Origin: a virus
IMG/VR virus record: IMGVR_UViG_3300038435_000236
Location: 1 to 38,238 of that record
Length of the DNA stretch: 38,238 nt
Reading direction: 5' to 3' (one strand)
Below are positions 6,830-13,006 of the stretch, one piece after another. The position numbers and the translations under genes are program-made. Below the pieces are notes generated by a model. That model was not told where the DNA came from. It saw only the letters and a list, made by a program, of their open reading frames with translations, and did not search any database. How positions within the stretch are numbered: position 1 is the stretch's first letter; each line of letters begins with the position of its first letter.

Positions 6830-7050
6830 TCCGCGAGCCCCCTTATCGCCTTTTCCGCATTAAGCCATCTGTGTTTATATTCCGCGTTCTGATACTCCAG
6901 TTTTTCATACGCCGTATTCGTATAGCGCTGTCCGGGGGAGGGGTACAGATACTTCGGGTCGAACTGGTCGGCGAGTCTCCAGCAGATAGCCGCCATCATG
7001 AACAGCACTGTCACGGCGGATATGATGTTCAAAACTCGTTCGTTAATCAT
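6826..7050 (-). CDS. Small single-pass membrane protein, 74 aa
   Basis: ATG at 7050 with GGAGG five bases upstream. The N-terminus MINERVLNIISAVTVLFMMA is one strongly hydrophobic segment (about residues 5-25), followed by a charged soluble tail (KHRWLNAEKAIRG). There is no lipobox. It belongs to the early operon and is coupled to the next gene by a four-base overlap. It could be a host-takeover or exclusion factor or a phage membrane accessory, but nothing in the sequence decides this. No family recognised. Confidence 0.6.
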   Translation of the reverse strand: MINERVLNIISAVTVLFMMAAICWRLADQFDPKYLYPSPGQRYTNTAYEKLEYQNAEYKHRWLNAEKAIRGLAE

Positions 7051-7068
7051 GATTCCTCCGTATTAATG

Positions 7069-7127
7069 CCGGGGAGCACGAGCTTGCGGGCGGGCAACGC
7101 TCGCTCTTGCGGATTTAAGCTCCCCGG
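7069..7127. other. Nested inverted repeats between two early genes
   Basis: An outer perfect 9-bp stem (CCGGGGAGC at 7069-7077 with GCTCCCCGG at 7119-7127) encloses an inner hairpin: CGAGC-TTGC at 7079-7087 pairs with GCAA-(C)-GCTCG at 7094-7103 around the loop GGGCGG. It fills most of the gap between the two membrane-protein genes. There is no U-run on either strand, so it is not a standard terminator. A structured mRNA element, processing site or small RNA is possible. Confidence 0.5.
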
Positions 7128-7137
7128 ACATTGCTTT

Positions 7138-7416
7138 TCACATCAAACTCTTTTCCGCTTCTCTTGCGCTTTGCTTCTGCACCCGCACAGAGCTCAACAA
7201 TTCACGCAGATGCTTCTCGACTGCCCTGGCCTCTTCCTTGTTCCGCTTGCCCTTCCGGTATCCCCGGAAGAAGTTGGCTCCGGCCCCGATCGCCGTCATA
7301 ACGATCATCGGCGTCATAACCCACAGCCACGACCATCCAATCCTGTCCCACAGCTTCGCCGCGACGAACAGAAGATTCAGATAAACCGCGAACGCAATGT
7401 AAAAGTTGTTCATCAT
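7138..7416 (-). CDS. Two-pass membrane protein, 92 aa
   Basis: Two hydrophobic segments near the N-terminus (NNFYIAFAVYLNLLFVAAKL and SWLWVMTPMIVMTAIGAGAN) are followed by a basic, helical cytoplasmic tail (RGYRKGKRNKEEARAVEKHL). The layout resembles small phage membrane proteins, including some holins, but the tail is longer and more charged than usual. The first of two adjacent ATGs at 7416 overlaps the upstream stop as ATGA, and AGGGTG lies just before it. If the early-operon endolysin has a local holin, this and the 74-residue protein are the candidates. Confidence 0.6.
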   Translation of the reverse strand: MMNNFYIAFAVYLNLLFVAAKLWDRIGWSWLWVMTPMIVMTAIGAGANFFRGYRKGKRNKEEARAVEKHLRELLSSVRVQKQSAREAEKSLM

Positions 7417-7607
7417 TCACCCTGTTTCGGGGCAGCGAGAGCGCGCGTCTGCACGACGCCGTGAAGCGCGCCCCTCTCTCCCGTCTCAATTATTTCGCTT
7501 CCTTTCCCATATCCCTGCGAACGAGGCCCATCATCCCCGGTCGAGTACGTGCGCGTGGTTTCGGTAATCCTGACCTCCCGCACTGTTATGGTTTCTTTCA
7601 CAAACAT
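7413..7607 (-). CDS. Small hypothetical protein, 64 aa
   Basis: Start chosen at the ATG at 7607 because AGGAGG lies eight bases upstream; an in-frame GTG at 7694 has no such site and would add a Gly/Thr-rich stretch. The start MFVKETITVREVRITETTRT predicts a beta hairpin, followed by a polar Gly-rich tail. No family recognised. Its stop overlaps the next ATG by four bases, placing it firmly in the early operon. The 142 bp upstream (7608-7749) contain nothing else I can support. Confidence 0.5.
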   Translation of the reverse strand: MFVKETITVREVRITETTRTYSTGDDGPRSQGYGKGSEIIETGERGALHGVVQTRALAAPKQGE

Positions 7608-7749
7608 CTGACCGCCTCCTGAAACGTATTTAAGCTTTTCATCCCTCGTATTAGTGCCGCCGGTCCCTCCCGTTCTTCCGATCCGGACGTTCACCCCATT
7701 GCTAGAGGAGGCGCGGAGGAACCGGCTTAACCAAAAAGGAGGATGTGTA

Positions 7750-8040
7750 TTACGCCGCTCTCCACGTATGCACGTGATTCCCGTAATCCCCTATTCCGTC
7801 CGCCGTCTCCGACTTCACGACGAGCCCACGGTCTTTCAGGTTCGTCAGCGCCCGTCTGACAGACGTTATCGGGGTCTTCGTATCCTCCCCGAATACCCAT
7901 AACCGGAGGGCTTCGGGGGTGTACCGTTTATTTGGGTGCTTCCGGAGGAACTCCAGCATCTTCTCGTCCTGGCGCTTCGCACGCTTGACGAATAGCTTCA
8001 GTTGATCTCCGGTTTCCCGAGTCGTGTTGTAATAAGCCAT
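7750..8040 (-). CDS. Winged-helix DNA-binding protein, 96 aa
   Basis: The sequence KMLEFLRKHPNKRYTPEALR followed by TPITSVRRALTNLKDRG and a beta hairpin ending HVHTWRAA has the spacing of a winged helix-turn-helix. The recognition helix would be VRRALTNLKDRG. Many phages carry such a small protein second in the early operon, probably as a transcriptional regulator. The ATG has GGAGG six bases upstream and shares one base with the stop of the Ner-like gene, so the two are translationally coupled. The DNA target is unknown. Confidence 0.65.
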   Translation of the reverse strand: MAYYNTTRETGDQLKLFVKRAKRQDEKMLEFLRKHPNKRYTPEALRLWVFGEDTKTPITSVRRALTNLKDRGLVVKSETADGIGDYGNHVHTWRAA

Positions 8041-8417
8041 TATCGCCCTCCGTTCTTAGGGTCCCCCGGCTCCGAGCTGTCGTTCGGGAAGGAAGGAGGC
8101 TCGGAAAGGTGCGGTTGCGATCTGCTCGGGTCGTCCGCAGAGCCGGGGGTGTTTAAAGGGTTTTGCTGCTCTTTCTTGATTTCCTCGACCATCCGGTCAT
8201 ACCGTTCCCGGTCGTGGATTCCGTTCTGTATCTGCGCTTTCATGAGGAGGTATCCGAAGCCGTCGCGGATGAGCTGTTTCTCTATGTGCTCGTTGCGCGC
8301 GTGGCCGTTTATAACCTGTGAGACGGTGTATATCCGACGCTCGACCCGCTTGGCGTAATCCTTCACAGTCCCGCCCTCAAGCCGTATTGCCATTGCTATC
8401 TCGCCGATATTACTCAT
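8040..8417 (-). CDS. Ner/Cro-like early regulator, 125 aa
   Basis: First gene of the leftward early operon. Residues 7-55 (AIRLEGGTVKDYAKRVERRI, then TVSQVINGHARNEHIE) resemble a Ner-like or Cro-type helix-turn-helix, with the second helix VSQVINGH. The C-terminal third is a disordered Pro/Ser/Asp-rich tail. Its position opposite the S24 repressor and directly under the operator-controlled promoter fits a Cro/Ner role, turning down repressor synthesis when lytic growth begins. A weak AAGGGG site precedes the ATG. The Ner assignment rests on motif pattern and context. Confidence 0.6.
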   Translation of the reverse strand: MSNIGEIAMAIRLEGGTVKDYAKRVERRIYTVSQVINGHARNEHIEKQLIRDGFGYLLMKAQIQNGIHDRERYDRMVEEIKKEQQNPLNTPGSADDPSRSQPHLSEPPSFPNDSSEPGDPKNGGR

Positions 8418-8471
8418 ATTTAAACCCCTTGAAATCCCGTATCGAAATGTATAATGTTAGGTAGCAAGCAG

Positions 8472-8500
8472 TTGCGTTTTTGGACATAGGAAAATATTAT
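8472..8500 (+). promoter_or_regulatory. Candidate repressor promoter (pRM-like)
   Basis: TTGCGT (8472-8477), 17-bp spacer, TATTAT (8495-8500) on the plus strand, overlapping the leftward promoter and operator 1. An alternative is TTGTCA (8516-8521), 17 bp, CAGAAT (8539-8544), which would give an almost leaderless repressor mRNA beginning near the second ATG at 8554. Confidence 0.5.
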
Positions 8501-8522
8501 TCTAAACAGAATATTTTGTCAA
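8494..8522 (-). promoter_or_regulatory. Early leftward promoter (pR-like)
   Basis: Consensus sigma70 promoter on the minus strand: -35 TTGACA (8517-8522), 17-bp spacer, -10 TAATAT (8494-8499). Operator 1 lies within the spacer and touches the -10, so repressor binding would block RNA polymerase. It drives the operon starting at 8417. Confidence 0.85.
8498..8513. promoter_or_regulatory. Operator 1 for the phage repressor
   Basis: Perfect palindrome TATTCT-AAAC-AGAATA. It lies between the -35 and -10 of the leftward early promoter. The same 6-4-6 core recurs 32 bp away in operator 2, about three helical turns centre to centre, which would allow cooperative dimers on one DNA face. Confidence 0.8.
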
Positions 8523-8528
8523 GGGGAT

Positions 8529-8546
8529 TTATTCTTTTCAGAATAA
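8529..8546. promoter_or_regulatory. Operator 2 for the phage repressor
   Basis: Perfect palindrome TTATTCT-TTTC-AGAATAA, ending one base before the first repressor ATG at 8548. It shares the ATTCT-N4-AGAAT core with operator 1. Bound repressor would cover the repressor gene start region, suggesting autoregulation. Confidence 0.8.
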
Positions 8547-8547
8547 A

Positions 8548-9231
8548 ATGCATATGACGGATTATCGGCGAAACGGCCTAGGCCAAATTATCAAAGAAAT
8601 AATGGGGGATAGAAAGCAGACGGAGTTTGCTCGGGCCGTAGGCGCAACACAAAGTCAGATATCCAAATACATCAACGGAGCCGAAATTCCTAGTTTTCCT
8701 ATTCTAATACGAATAGCCAGAGAAGGCCGAATGTCTGCGGAAGAGTTGTGGGAGAAGGCAACAGGGGAGATTTTCGAGGGTGAATTGCCTATGATCGATA
8801 TTAATCCGGTTATAACAGAAATCGACAGCGAAAACCTCAAGATAACAGCATATGAAGTAACCGGGGCCGGACCGGAACGAGAAGAGGCCGGCTATGAGCC
8901 GGTTGGCTCCATCATCATTCCAAAGAAGCTCTACAAACCGAACCTTATTGTTTTCAGGGTGGATGGCGACTCGATGGAGAAGTGGATTATGGACAAAACC
9001 TATGTTCTTGTTGATCCGACTCCCCAAAACAAACTATACGATAAAGGCATTTACTGCTTCAAAATTCCCTACTCGGGTTATATAATCCGCCTGGTACATA
9101 CTGAACCGGACGCCTTGTTCCTAGAACCGGTCAACAAACAATACAAGACCCGAAAGATTGCCTGGGGTTCCTTCAATCCTGATTGGGTTCTCGGAAGAGT
9201 GGTAGGGAATCTGATAAACACCTATGTCTAA
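8548..9231 (+). CDS. Phage repressor, HTH plus S24 peptidase-like domain
   Basis: A 227-residue protein. Residues about 22-48 (RKQTEFARAVGATQSQISKY) form a Cro/CI-type HTH. Residues about 118-225 form a LexA/CI-like domain with FRVDGDSMEKWI (Ser142 in the nucleophile position). The usual general-base Lys before Arg-Leu in the final strands is replaced: the segment reads GYIIRLVH, with Ile180 where Lys is expected. Self-cleavage may therefore be absent or use another mechanism. An Ala-Gly pair (107-108, in VTGAGPE) lies where the cleavage site is usually found. It faces the Ner-like gene across two operators. The ATG at 8554 is an equally likely start; no Shine-Dalgarno is visible for either. 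Confidence 0.85.
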   Translation: MHMTDYRRNGLGQIIKEIMGDRKQTEFARAVGATQSQISKYINGAEIPSFPILIRIAREGRMSAEELWEKATGEIFEGELPMIDINPVITEIDSENLKITAYEVTGAGPEREEAGYEPVGSIIIPKKLYKPNLIVFRVDGDSMEKWIMDKTYVLVDPTPQNKLYDKGIYCFKIPYSGYIIRLVHTEPDALFLEPVNKQYKTRKIAWGSFNPDWVLGRVVGNLINTYV

Positions 9232-9289
9232 TGTATTGCTTTATTTAATTAGACGTTGTACCATGTAAATAATGAAGAGGCAATCGTTT

Positions 9290-9742
9290 ATGAAGGTGTG
9301 GATACTAATCGCTCTTTTCTTGTTTGCTTGTGGACCCTCTAAAGAGCAAAAAGAAATGGCGCTCCAGGAATCTGGTCGTGAAACGACGGCCTGCGCCAAT
9401 AACAATACGACATACTTTGATTATGCTGTTTGCATGAATGTGATGGCCGAGAAGTATTTTCGAGCAGTAGATTTTCCTTATCCCGAAGTAATATCCTTAT
9501 CAAACTCATACCATCTGGCTTTGGCTGAGCGGGTCGATGCAGGGGAATTAACTCCTCAACAGGCATTGCAAATCTGGATGCAGCTCCGTAGAGAGTTAAT
9601 CGGACAAGCCTCTGCCGCCAGAAGGGCAGAAGCCCAACGCGCTTCGGAGTGGCGTCAGCTGATCTGGGCTTTGAATACGAATTACGCGATACGCACCCCG
9701 ATCAACTGTATGCAGACAGGAGCTTTCATTACGTGCAACTAA
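9290..9742 (+). CDS. Putative lipoprotein, 150 aa (moron-like)
   Basis: The N-terminus MKVWILIALFLFAC is a short lipoprotein signal with the lipobox LFAC, so the mature protein would be membrane-anchored at that Cys. The helical middle (LTPQQALQIWMQLRRELIG) is followed by a C-terminal hairpin-like INCMQTGAFITCN, the paired-Cys ending common in small bacterial envelope proteins. I start at 9290, where GAGG lies nine bases upstream; an ATG at 9272 gives six more residues but has no ribosome binding site. Placed after the repressor on the same strand, it is a candidate lysogenic-conversion or superinfection-exclusion gene. A weak promoter (TTGCTT-17-TACCAT, 9236-9264) precedes it. Confidence 0.7.
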   Translation: MKVWILIALFLFACGPSKEQKEMALQESGRETTACANNNTTYFDYAVCMNVMAEKYFRAVDFPYPEVISLSNSYHLALAERVDAGELTPQQALQIWMQLRRELIGQASAARRAEAQRASEWRQLIWALNTNYAIRTPINCMQTGAFITCN

Positions 9743-9746
9743 AGTC

Positions 9747-10115
9747 ATGTACAAAATATCACGCACCCTATTTTTTGTAATCGTCCTGCTCAGTTATACA
9801 ACCTTGGCTGGCTGTGTGGATAGGGGCGAGTTGACGAATGCGGTTGAAAATGCAGATTCCGAGTTGTTTCTTTTAGAGAGCGAAATTGATGAATTGAGAA
9901 CGAGATTAGATGATTTGGGGGCAGCCGTAGGAGATTTGACCAACGCCTCCGTCGATTTCGACAACTATGATAGCTGTAACGATTTTGCACAAGAAGTCAT
10001 TGAGTTGAGTGGCAGTATTGAGTTTCATTATTCCGAACTCGAAGATGTGCTGGATAACATCGATATACAAAAAGCCGAACTGGAATACAGCATCCGCTCT
10101 ATAAACAATTTATAA
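9747..10115 (+). CDS. Putative coiled-coil lipoprotein, 122 aa
   Basis: Signal peptide with lipobox LAGC (TTLAGCVDRG), then an almost continuous heptad-rich acidic helix (ELFLLESEIDELRTRLDDLG, ELEDVLDNIDIQKAELEYSI). One conserved-looking Cys remains in the middle (YDSCNDF). It follows the preceding lipoprotein gene by four bases, so both are probably cotranscribed. The design, an anchored Cys plus a long acidic coiled coil, fits a periplasmic spacer or a blocker of envelope receptors. No family recognised; probably expressed from the prophage. Confidence 0.65.
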   Translation: MYKISRTLFFVIVLLSYTTLAGCVDRGELTNAVENADSELFLLESEIDELRTRLDDLGAAVGDLTNASVDFDNYDSCNDFAQEVIELSGSIEFHYSELEDVLDNIDIQKAELEYSIRSINNL

Positions 10116-10129
10116 AAATAATTACCATG

Positions 10130-10159
10130 TTGATTTTCAAGTCCTTCTCGTGCTACAAT
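10130..10159 (+). promoter_or_regulatory. Candidate promoter for the Cys-rich mini-protein
   Basis: TTGATT (10130-10135), 18-bp spacer, TACAAT (10154-10159) on the plus strand, 21 bp before the ATG. It would allow expression independent of the lipoprotein genes. Confidence 0.45.
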
Positions 10160-10180
10160 CAATCTCGGGGAGGATTGTTT

Positions 10181-10372
10181 ATGAAAACCATATTCGCTTT
10201 GGGGCTTTTCGCTGCGTTTTTCCTGTTCCCTGTCGAGGGGAATTATTCGGAGAGAATCGATTTTATCTTTGAGCAGCGCGGCTGTTGCTCGTGGCATGGT
10301 GGGGTTTGCGGATGCGACGGCGGTCGCAAGGTCTGCTGCGACGGGACGTATAGTCCATCCTGCACTTGCTGA
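10181..10372 (+). CDS. Secreted Cys-rich mini-protein, 63 aa
   Basis: A strong GGGGAGG lies seven bases before the ATG. Residues 1-20 (MKTIFALGLFAAFFLFPVEG) are a signal peptide. The mature part has eight Cys in RGCCSWHGGVCGCDGGRKVC, CDGTYSPSC and a final TC. This pattern belongs to a known family of tiny secreted bacterial proteins of unknown function, with four possible disulfides. It ends immediately against the stop of the convergent terL gene. Phage carriage in a post-repressor position suggests a host-fitness or envelope role in lysogens. Confidence 0.75.
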   Translation: MKTIFALGLFAAFFLFPVEGNYSERIDFIFEQRGCCSWHGGVCGCDGGRKVCCDGTYSPSCTC

Positions 10373-13006
10373 TCACCTATACCCCGTTCCGTACTTCTGT
10401 CCCAGGAGCTTACGCCTCTTGTAATAAAGGGATGATTCCCGTCTGCGCTGTGCTTCCGGGGAGTCGTCCCTCTTTTTTCGTGTTATAAAAGCGAGCCGAC
10501 TACATATGTACTGCATAGCATCCATGCAGTTCCCAACCAACACCCCGTTGGCATAAAAGCAATGCTCATTCTCTACAGTGAGATCGTAAACGCGCAACCG
10601 TTCTTTTTTTACTTTCAATCCCACAACTCTTACTACAGGTCTTTGTATTGACGTATTTGTTAACCCTGAATCCTTCTCCGCAGATAAGACAAACCCTCGT
10701 AACGTCATCTTTTCCGGAGAGCGTTCTGGCTTTCTGTTGGCAATAAGGTTTGCAAAATCCCCTTCCGGGTCTTTGTAGGAATGCTTCGTATGGCTTCCCA
10801 CACATAACACATTTAAACTTTTTCTTTTTCCTATTCTCCCATGTTTCTTTTCCGTGTTTTCTATGCCACCCCAGCCCCTCTTCTGATCCGTGCCAAGCTC
10901 TGGCTGCCTCCCGAGCAGCAACGATACCTCGCTGCATTCGCTCTGGATATTTAATATGGTTTGATGTGGCATGATGAGTTGCATGACTGCTGGCTGAAAC
11001 CAACTCCAGATTCTCGATCTTATTGTTTGATTTATCCCCGTCAACATGATGGATGTGGTATTTTTCAGGTATCCCGCCATTGTAATATATCCATACATCG
11101 CGGTGCATATATGTCCCACCGTGCTCGTGGTAGTCGGACTTATAATACCCCGATGGTTTGCGGTAGTATCTGATTCCATCGAAGTCTTGAGGTTCGTATA
11201 TTCTTGGTCGTCCCATAGCATATCATTATAACACAAAGCATCAGCACGTACAATACCCCGAGCCGTGTAGATAGGATGGTTGGCAGTACATCTCAACTCG
11301 TTACCATTACTCAGCTTTATAAGAACTACATAACCTGTATAATCTTGGTTCATTGTGGCCGAAACAACCTGTGTCCCGTTTGGTGTTTTGACACTCTCTC
11401 CTGGATTTAAACGGTCAATTCGTTTTAATCCATTTGGGGTGGAAACAAGGGCATCTCCAGACAAGCAATGGCTAAAGACATCCTTAATCGGCTCTCTTGA
11501 AAATCGCTCATTTGGCAAATCTATGATTTTGTAACGGTATCCTCCCATCATCGCTTCAACTATCTTCGGACAACGCGTTCTGTCGATGAGAATGCCTGGC
11601 ACCCCGTCTATAAGTCTATCCATTGTCTGCACAACTGCATCGTGTCTTAATTGAAACGATTCCTCTCCCGGGATGAGATGTATCCCTATCTTCCGAAGGA
11701 GCCCGGCAGGAGACTGGCCATCCGTCTGTGAAACATGGAATGCCACGGGATCGGTAAAATCTTTTATATCCGCTACCTCTGGGAACATTGTCTGCGTATT
11801 CTTCTGAACATATTCTCCGAATTTCACGACGCCGGGATCTAGCATCATAAATTCAGCCAGTATTATCAGCACCCCCCTTGAGTCGAGCTGCGCTACGACA
11901 CACGCCTTGTTCTTGGCCGTAGGACCAATATCCCACCCTCTCAGCAATGGAAGTTTTTTATTGTACTCAAGGGGCTTCTCGGATACATGTAGGTTGTAAT
12001 TGAAATTCTTGTATATCGGCTCGCCGTCCGGGGGGATGAATCCGAGCCGTCCGTAGAGGAACGAATTTCTCCAGTATTCCGGGCTGGCCTCCAGCGCCTC
12101 GATGTAATCCTTCGGAAGATTCCGTCTGTTCTCGTATGCCGAACTTGCATAAACGGAGTGCTCCTGCGGGTCCTGGATATTGCTGTCGTCCGTGTATTTC
12201 CTCTCCCACCATCTCTTGTGAATCCACGTTCCCTCGGAGGGCGGGTTCCCGCCGACCATCATCTTCCTGTCCTCGCTCTTCCCGACAATTCCCCACCTGC
12301 CGACCCTGTTCCTGACGGCCATCGCGATTCGTTCCTCGACGCCGACTACCTCGTCTATCCCAGCCCAGTCTATTTCCAGCGACTGTAAGTCCTCGATAGC
12401 CGCCTGTATGTCCTGCCCTTCGTTCTTCGCCGGGCGGTAGAGGATTTCACTCTTCTTGTTCCCGACGTACAGCTCTATGAGCTTCCGGCTGATATGATGG
12501 TTATAAAGCTCTCCCGATTTCCAGCCGAAGTAATTGAACACCTTGAACATCGTGGCGATCGTGGTGTCCATGAGCTGCGGGTATGTCGCCCTCATGAGAA
12601 GCCCGCGCGTTCCGGGGTAGTGAAGGGAAAGCCATATGCCCTTTAAGACGATGATAAGCGATTTCCCGCTGCCGAACGCCCCGAAGTAGGCCGGGAATCT
12701 CTCCGGGCCCCAGAAGAAGCGGAATTGCTTAGGGCGAAAGAGGTACGCCTTGATTATCTTGCACTTGTTGAGGTCGGCGTGATCGCTCACCCCCCACGCC
12801 CAGCCGACGCGGACAGCCGCCTTCTGGTCCTCGAAGTCGAGGTCTTCGAACCGGAGGTCGTATATATCCTCCACCTCGATTTCGAGGTCTTTCTCTGGGT
12901 CCTGTATAATCCGGCCCCGGTATTTGTCTACCAGGTATCCGGTTCTTGTGCGGAAGTTGTAAAAGTCATTGGCGGTAAGTACCCTGCCCGGGTCGAAAGA
13001 GCTCAT
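10373..13006 (-). CDS. terL: Terminase large subunit interrupted by an intein
   Basis: An 877-codon frame. Residues 1-513 plus 827-877 form a 564-residue TerL, the packaging motor and headful/cos nuclease. Visible motifs: Walker A GAFGSGKS (109-116), Walker B EIDWAGIDEV (211-220) and nuclease strand RGWDIG (Asp359), with a probable second acidic site around DPVAFH (Asp419). The last nuclease motif is SH/CMDAMQYICSRL, split after His by the intein (residues 514-826); the acid Asp829 lies in the C-extein. Without protein splicing this nuclease site would be destroyed. It is the last gene of the late operon and overlaps the upstream gene by 41 bp. The ATG at 13006 has only an adjacent AGGGA. Confidence 0.9.
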   Translation of the reverse strand: MSSFDPGRVLTANDFYNFRTRTGYLVDKYRGRIIQDPEKDLEIEVEDIYDLRFEDLDFEDQKAAVRVGWAWGVSDHADLNKCKIIKAYLFRPKQFRFFWGPERFPAYFGAFGSGKSLIIVLKGIWLSLHYPGTRGLLMRATYPQLMDTTIATMFKVFNYFGWKSGELYNHHISRKLIELYVGNKKSEILYRPAKNEGQDIQAAIEDLQSLEIDWAGIDEVVGVEERIAMAVRNRVGRWGIVGKSEDRKMMVGGNPPSEGTWIHKRWWERKYTDDSNIQDPQEHSVYASSAYENRRNLPKDYIEALEASPEYWRNSFLYGRLGFIPPDGEPIYKNFNYNLHVSEKPLEYNKKLPLLRGWDIGPTAKNKACVVAQLDSRGVLIILAEFMMLDPGVVKFGEYVQKNTQTMFPEVADIKDFTDPVAFHVSQTDGQSPAGLLRKIGIHLIPGEESFQLRHDAVVQTMDRLIDGVPGILIDRTRCPKIVEAMMGGYRYKIIDLPNERFSREPIKDVFSHCLSGDALVSTPNGLKRIDRLNPGESVKTPNGTQVVSATMNQDYTGYVVLIKLSNGNELRCTANHPIYTARGIVRADALCYNDMLWDDQEYTNLKTSMESDTTANHRGIISPTTTSTVGHICTAMYGYITMAGYLKNTTSIMLTGINQTIRSRIWSWFQPAVMQLIMPHQTILNIQSECSEVSLLLGRQPELGTDQKRGWGGIENTEKKHGRIGKRKSLNVLCVGSHTKHSYKDPEGDFANLIANRKPERSPEKMTLRGFVLSAEKDSGLTNTSIQRPVVRVVGLKVKKERLRVYDLTVENEHCFYANGVLVGNCMDAMQYICSRLAFITRKKRDDSPEAQRRRESSLYYKRRKLLGQKYGTGYR
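10566..11216 (-). CDS. HNH endonuclease nested out of frame inside the intein
   Basis: A complete 216-residue protein on the same strand as terL but in another frame. It begins MGRPRIYEPQDFDGIRYY, then carries the HNH_3-type core IHHVDGDKSNNKIENLE (residues 55-71; His56/57, Asn65 and Asn69). Its C-terminal half has two zinc-ribbon-like Cys sets (C136/C139/C155/C159 and C176/C179/C194/C198, in CVMCG, FCKPYC, CLICG and TCSKSC). These features are too specific to be a shadow of the intein frame. Stops lie two and three codons upstream, so the ATG at 11216 is the only start. No Shine-Dalgarno exists, but a TATAAT ends eight bases before the ATG. It probably cuts intein-less terL and so spreads the intein. 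Confidence 0.85.
   Translation of the reverse strand: MGRPRIYEPQDFDGIRYYRKPSGYYKSDYHEHGGTYMHRDVWIYYNGGIPEKYHIHHVDGDKSNNKIENLELVSASSHATHHATSNHIKYPERMQRGIVAAREAARAWHGSEEGLGWHRKHGKETWENRKKKKFKCVMCGKPYEAFLQRPGRGFCKPYCQQKARTLSGKDDVTRVCLICGEGFRVNKYVNTKTCSKSCGIESKKRTVARLRSHCRE
11225..11253 (-). promoter_or_regulatory. Promoter for the nested HNH gene, inside the intein
   Basis: Minus strand TTGTAC (11248-11253), exactly 17 bp, TATAAT (11225-11230). Only eight bases separate the -10 from the ATG at 11216, so the predicted transcript would start at or next to the ATG (leaderless). Confidence 0.65.

Larger units (their letters stand above)
10529..11467 (-). mobile_element. Intein in the TerL nuclease motif, 313 aa
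   Basis: It begins with Cys1 (CLSGDALVSTPNG, block A). Block B is ELRCTANHPIYT at intein residues 58-69 with Thr61 and His64. It ends with the block F-like DLTVENEHCFYANGVLVGN, followed by Cys+1. The penultimate residue is Gly where His is commonest, seen in some active inteins. Splicing would restore SHCMDAMQY. Residues about 84-280 of this frame show no LAGLIDADG or HNH signature; that DNA instead encodes an endonuclease in another frame. Removing it would leave a mini-intein of roughly 115-120 residues. Confidence 0.9.

Noticed and set aside
9226-9254. GTCTAAT/ATTAGAC inverted repeat after the repressor gene as a terminator
   Set aside because: A 7-bp AT-rich stem with a 15-base loop and no following T run; too weak to call.
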